Origin: Saccharomycodes ludwigii
Taxonomy: Eukaryota; Ascomycota; Saccharomycetes; Saccharomycodales; Saccharomycodaceae
Reading direction: 5' to 3'
NCBI RefSeq assembly: GCF_020623625.1
Contig: NC_060205.1
Span: 1,047,501 to 1,111,500 of the forward strand
DNA length: 64,000 nucleotides
The translations under genes and the position numbers were made by a program. The notes under the pieces were generated by a model that saw nothing but the letters and a program-made list of their open reading frames with translations, had not been told where the DNA came from and did not search any database. Shown here piece after piece: positions 60,054 to 64,000 of the stretch (positions are counted from its first letter, which is position 1; each line of letters begins with the position of its first letter).

Positions 60054-63000
60054 TCAATCATAATAATAACCATTGGCTATAAATTTGATCATATACTCTT
60101 CTACATGTTTAGTACCCTCATATTCATCTTCATCATAATTATCTCCTTTAATATCGTCTATTTTACCACTATTATTATCCACAGAATATTCCTTAAAATC
60201 TTCCGTATCAACATTTTCTTCTTCTTGCAACGCCATTTTTGCTGCCCTAGCGTCATCTTCATCCTCTACTTGGCTTAACAATTTGCTAAAATTACCACTC
60301 TTCTTGACATTTTCGTTACCAGAATCATTCACATTGCTAATGTTAATCTTTTTATTCTCACTACTATCTTCAATCAGTAACCTATCGTCTTTCAATTCCA
60401 CGGGTGCTTCTGACCCCAACAAATCTTTGACTGTCAATTTAGAAAAATAATCTGTCGTAAAATCCCCCTGTTGAATAACAACATTATCTAATCGTCTCTT
60501 TTGGTTGGCCTTGTCTAAAATATTACTCTCAATCGTATGTTCACTAACAAATCGGTAGATATGGACATCTCTTGTTTGTCCAATTCTATGGCACCTATCT
60601 TGGCACTGTTTGTCCATTGCAGGGTTCCAATCACTATCATAAAATATAACAGTATCTGCACCGGTCAAATTTATACCAAGCCCACCAGACCTACTTGACA
60701 AAATAAAGACTGTTATCTTCGAGTCATTGTTAAACCTTTCCGTTAATATCTGTCTATCTTCAATCTTAGTAGCACCATCCAATCTTAAATACAAGTACCC
60801 ATGATAATTCAAAAATTGTTCCAAAATATCCAATACTTTGGTCATTTGAGTAAAAATTAGTACTCTATGTCCATTTTTCTTCAAATCAGCTAATAGAGTG
60901 GTCAATTTCTGCAACTTGCCACAATCATATTGTAATAATGATTTATCTGGAAATTCAATACTTAATTTAGTTTGAACAAAATGATTAAAGGCAACAACAG
61001 GGTTTTTGTTCACATTATCGTTCAATAGTAATTGATCTCTAATAATTTTTTTTTCATAACCTTTTAAATATACTGAAATAGGATCAATGCCCATAAATAT
61101 TTCCTTGTTTTCTAAAACCACTATTTTGGGTGTCAAAAAGGCAAATTTTTTGATAATACCCTTTTCTTTTAAAATAAAATCATCGTAACTTTTAACCAAC
61201 TTTGTTGACAATACACTAGAGCTGCTGGGAACCTTAAGTAACTTGATTAAATTCAAACCGAATTTCGGTTTGCCCTGTTTACATCTATGTTGATTAATAT
61301 AATTTAATAGTTGCAATTTATTGATTTCAGAAACAATTTGCAACCGATTATAACGTTTGTAGTACTCTTCAATGTCTTGAAAATCAAACATTGTTGTCAT
61401 GGAGTTGTCTCTATCAGCCTCTTTCCGCAATTTCGCCACTTCCTTAACAAAACTATCAAGCACAGATAGTTTCGATATTTCAGCGTACTTGAGCGACGTG
61501 TTCTTTTGCTCATTATTAATGTCTAAAAACTTTAAATTCAAAAAGTTCAAATCCAGTTTGTTGTTGCTATCAGAAATAATCATTTTATTTGCCAAATATA
61601 AATAATCATGGTATATAGATTTTGAAATGGCAAACGATGTGACAACTGGCCTTACTTCAAATAGATCTGGGTGATTACAAACCTTTCTTAACTGCATTAA
61701 GCAATTAATAATAGACATAAAATTTCCACTGGCCAAAGTTTCCTTGGTTTGTGCTCTAGCCATAAAATCATCATACAAATATCGCTGTCTTTTCGATAAT
61801 TTGCAATAGATTATATGCTCATATTTAGCTGGCATTTGTTTTTCAACGTCCGCCTTCAATCTTCTTAATAGATACGGCCTCAAAACTTGATGCAACTTAT
61901 CCACTGTTTTTTGTGTTTCCTCATCAGTACTGTTTAGCAGATTATATTTGTCACCACTGTCGTTGTTCTTGGTTCCAAGCTCCATGATCTTATTGACTGG
62001 ATTCCCAAACCAATTTTGGAAAGCTTCTAGATCTGCAAACCCCTTTACAGTACCATCTGTCATAATAGTCTTGGGCATTAAAAAATACAATAGTGACCAA
62101 AGCTCTGCTAAATTGTTTTGTAATGGCGTACCAGTTAAAAGCAATCTTCTTTCTGTATTAAAGTTTAGCAAAGCTTGCCAACGGGTAGATCTAAAATTTT
62201 TGATATTGTGTGCTTCATCTAATATCATATACTGCCATGTTTTCCGTTTAAAACTGTGTTGGTCAGTAACTACCAATTGATATGAGGTAATACAAACATG
62301 AAAAGAATTAGGATTGTTCCAACCTTTCCTTTTTCTTTTACGTTCTTGGGGCGACCCATAATATGCCAATACTTTGAAACCTGGCGCAAACCTTTTAAAT
62401 TCCATTTCCCAATTTAATAAAACACTTGTAGGGACCACAATTAAATGTGGCCCCCAGTTTTGCTTTTCACATGCTAACCAACACAATAAGGATATTGTTT
62501 GTATGGTTTTTCCTAATCCCATCTCATCTGCTAAAATACCGTTTGTGTTATTGTTATACAATGACGCTAACCAATTCAATCCTTGTTTTTGATAACTTCT
62601 TAGGGTTCCCTTTAATAACGGGGGAACCGGAACATCAACAACTTTCAATTGTTCACCCTCATATTCCTCCTTATTTTCTATAAAATCTCCCTTCTCATCT
62701 GAATAATTAGATGTTACATTACCTTCTTCATAATCTGCATCAAAACTCGTATCTTTCTCCTCTATTTCAAGTTCATTATTATTTAGTAACAAGCCTAATT
62801 GGGTCTTTGGTTTCCCTTGAATATTCTCTTCTTCTTCTTCTTCCTCCTCCCCCTCTGAAGAAGAAGAAGCAGAAGAAGAAGAAGAAGAAGAAGAGGAAGA
62901 ACTATATTCTGTAGTTATAGAATCGCTTTCACTGTCAACGTCGCTTTGACTAGCATTGTAATTTATTTCTTCTTTTGCACTTTTAGATACTAAAGCACCT

Positions 63001-64000
63001 ATATTTACAGAATTTTCGTTTACTAAAGGTTGTGGTCCAATTGATATATCTGTGTCTTGTAAAATGTTTACCTCGTCTAATTTAGCGTATTTTTCTTTCA
63101 ATTGCTCGACACTAAGTTTAGAATCATCATATTCACCTTTTCTCTCTCTATTTTCATCCAGAGAAACGTTGGCATCCTTTATAGTTCCAGTTAAATATTG
63201 GCTACCAGCACCTTCCCTATCCTCATCACTGGTAGTATCTATATTCATATCATCTACAGAGGACAACTTCTTGTCATCGTTTGTAGAAAAATCGGATGAC
63301 AAAGAAAGATCATCATCTGAAAGTTCCAGACTTTTTTTATTTAATTGAGCACCTAGTAATTTAGTACTTTTCTCTAGCATTTCACTTAAATGTTTTTTAC
63401 CTTGTATTTTCTTTAATTCCTCTTCTTCATCCTTCTTCAAAACCCTATATGCCTTTTCGGCTAGCGACCATCTTTTTCTAACCGCCTGTGCAGCTGTCCT
63501 GGCTAATGCCCTTATATTTTTCTCATGTTGTTTTTTCATACGTTCTTCTGCACCAGATATATGTTTGAAATGTTGCTCAACCATTTGGGAGACTTTTTTA
63601 GCCCTAGCAATTCTCGCTCTAGTACTATTGTGGAATATTTTACTTAATTTGATACCTTGATTCATTAAATGATCTTGTATGGGAAATTGATTTTGTTGCT
63701 TATATATGAAGGTAATAGGCTCGGGTTTCCTTAAAATGTTATTACTAATAGTATTTTGCGAACTGTTAACATCTTTTAAAGTGATTTCCTTTAATAATTG
63801 ATTTTCCAAATTTACTTCTAAAACTCCCTTTTCTACACCTTTCCTAATGTCTTGAAATACCTTTTTTTGTTTGGAAATAAAATTTTCATATTCTTGCTCG
63901 TCAACATCCTCATCTAAAGACCTAAAAGAAGTTAGATATGCCGATAAATTGTTAAATTTAGGTTTTGTTACATTTTCTGGGTTTGTTACTGTTGGTTTCG
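60054..64000 (-). CDS. SWR1: Swr1, ATPase of the SWR1 histone-exchange complex (5' end outside window)
   Basis: Catalytic subunit that swaps H2A for H2A.Z in nucleosomes. The frame is open to the right edge, so the N-terminus is missing; about 1314 codons are seen, against 1514 total in S. cerevisiae. The first in-window stretch reads LSAYLTSFRSLDEDVDEQEY. HSA-like basic helices (ARIARAKKVSQMVEQHFKHI, AVRKRWSLAEKAYRVLK) follow, then an acidic Ser/Glu region and the Snf2 ATPase: LADEMGLGKTIQ, LDEAHNIKN and LLLTGTPLQNNLAELWSLL in lobe 1. The long insert typical of the Ino80/Swr1 class precedes lobe 2 with SSRSGGLGINLTGADTV and DRCHRIGQTRDVHIYRF. The end is EEYMIKFIANGYYYD. A TTG at 63809 is not the start. 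S. cerevisiae neighbours RQC1 and IRC3 are about 40 kb away here. Confidence 0.97.
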   Translation of the reverse strand, partial: KPTVTNPENVTKPKFNNLSAYLTSFRSLDEDVDEQEYENFISKQKKVFQDIRKGVEKGVLEVNLENQLLKEITLKDVNSSQNTISNNILRKPEPITFIYKQQNQFPIQDHLMNQGIKLSKIFHNSTRARIARAKKVSQMVEQHFKHISGAEERMKKQHEKNIRALARTAAQAVRKRWSLAEKAYRVLKKDEEEELKKIQGKKHLSEMLEKSTKLLGAQLNKKSLELSDDDLSLSSDFSTNDDKKLSSVDDMNIDTTSDEDREGAGSQYLTGTIKDANVSLDENRERKGEYDDSKLSVEQLKEKYAKLDEVNILQDTDISIGPQPLVNENSVNIGALVSKSAKEEINYNASQSDVDSESDSITTEYSSSSSSSSSSSASSSSEGEEEEEEEENIQGKPKTQLGLLLNNNELEIEEKDTSFDADYEEGNVTSNYSDEKGDFIENKEEYEGEQLKVVDVPVPPLLKGTLRSYQKQGLNWLASLYNNNTNGILADEMGLGKTIQTISLLCWLACEKQNWGPHLIVVPTSVLLNWEMEFKRFAPGFKVLAYYGSPQERKRKRKGWNNPNSFHVCITSYQLVVTDQHSFKRKTWQYMILDEAHNIKNFRSTRWQALLNFNTERRLLLTGTPLQNNLAELWSLLYFLMPKTIMTDGTVKGFADLEAFQNWFGNPVNKIMELGTKNNDSGDKYNLLNSTDEETQKTVDKLHQVLRPYLLRRLKADVEKQMPAKYEHIIYCKLSKRQRYLYDDFMARAQTKETLASGNFMSIINCLMQLRKVCNHPDLFEVRPVVTSFAISKSIYHDYLYLANKMIISDSNNKLDLNFLNLKFLDINNEQKNTSLKYAEISKLSVLDSFVKEVAKLRKEADRDNSMTTMFDFQDIEEYYKRYNRLQIVSEINKLQLLNYINQHRCKQGKPKFGLNLIKLLKVPSSSSVLSTKLVKSYDDFILKEKGIIKKFAFLTPKIVVLENKEIFMGIDPISVYLKGYEKKIIRDQLLLNDNVNKNPVVAFNHFVQTKLSIEFPDKSLLQYDCGKLQKLTTLLADLKKNGHRVLIFTQMTKVLDILEQFLNYHGYLYLRLDGATKIEDRQILTERFNNDSKITVFILSSRSGGLGINLTGADTVIFYDSDWNPAMDKQCQDRCHRIGQTRDVHIYRFVSEHTIESNILDKANQKRRLDNVVIQQGDFTTDYFSKLTVKDLLGSEAPVELKDDRLLIEDSSENKKINISNVNDSGNENVKKSGNFSKLLSQVEDEDDARAAKMALQEEENVDTEDFKEYSVDNNSGKIDDIKGDNYDEDEYEGTKHVEEYMIKFIANGYYYD

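Noticed and set aside
63807-63809. SWR1 starting within the window at 63809
   Set aside because: That codon is TTG, the frame stays open to the window edge and conserved Swr1 sequence continues upstream.
1-64000. Transposons, LTR elements, virus-like elements, CRISPR arrays
   Set aside because: No terminal repeats, integrase or reverse transcriptase motifs, or spaced repeats were seen; all large frames are host genes.

Overview
This window is nuclear DNA of a budding yeast (Saccharomycotina). It is strongly AT-rich. Coding regions are nearly intron-free, proteins carry long Asn/Ser/Asp-rich runs, start codons often follow A-rich leaders, and long poly-A/poly-T tracts fill the spaces between genes. 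Almost every protein has a recognisable Saccharomyces cerevisiae counterpart. Gene order mixes pairs of S. cerevisiae duplicated blocks into one chromosome, as expected of a lineage that split before the whole-genome duplication. The base composition and Asn-rich proteins would suit a Saccharomycodes-like yeast, but the species is an inference. I found no virus-like element, transposon, tRNA, rRNA or CRISPR array.

Layout. (1) 1-8.1 kb: three HUA1-family genes (two of them reduced), GOT1 with one intron, FOL2 (GTP cyclohydrolase I) and the kinase TDA1. HUA1-FOL2 are neighbours on S. cerevisiae chromosome VII and TDA1-GOT1 on chromosome XIII. (2) 8.4-25.4 kb: IRC3, an LCAT-like hydrolase (YJR098C-like), SAM35, STE12, RQC1, IPI1 and NAM8, an interleave of the YDR332-334 and YHR083-086 blocks. 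(3) 26-31.3 kb: SNM1, an unrecognised secreted or membrane protein, and PEX29. SNM1 and PEX29 are direct neighbours in S. cerevisiae, so the orphan is an insertion. (4) 31.9-50.8 kb: BUB3, RKM4, STI1, SFH1, TAD3, HSP78, a probable SWM1, EXG2, DFG16 and a FAS1-domain protein (YDR262W-like), an interleave of YOR026-030 and YDR257-262 with an SFH1/TAD3 pair inside. (5) 51.4-64 kb: a MATE transporter (YDR338C-like), a large Dbl-homology protein, RTC3 and the 5'-truncated (by the window edge) SWR1, again the YDR334-338/YHR087 block.

The genes are ordinary housekeeping and regulatory genes: folate and pterin synthesis, mitochondrial DNA and protein maintenance (IRC3, SAM35, HSP78), ribosome biogenesis and quality control (IPI1, RQC1), splicing and RNA processing (NAM8, SNM1, TAD3), chromatin (SFH1, SWR1), cell cycle (BUB3, SWM1), chaperoning (STI1, HSP78), mating (STE12), pH sensing (DFG16) and cell wall (EXG2). 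They do not form one operon-like pathway.

Most worth a second look: RQC1, whose frame changes inside the A-rich tract coding its poly-basic N-terminus; the HUA1 trio, in which two copies have kept complementary zinc-binding halves; the orphan between SNM1 and PEX29; a GTCCGA motif repeated in intergenic DNA; and adjacent hairpins between two HUA1 copies.
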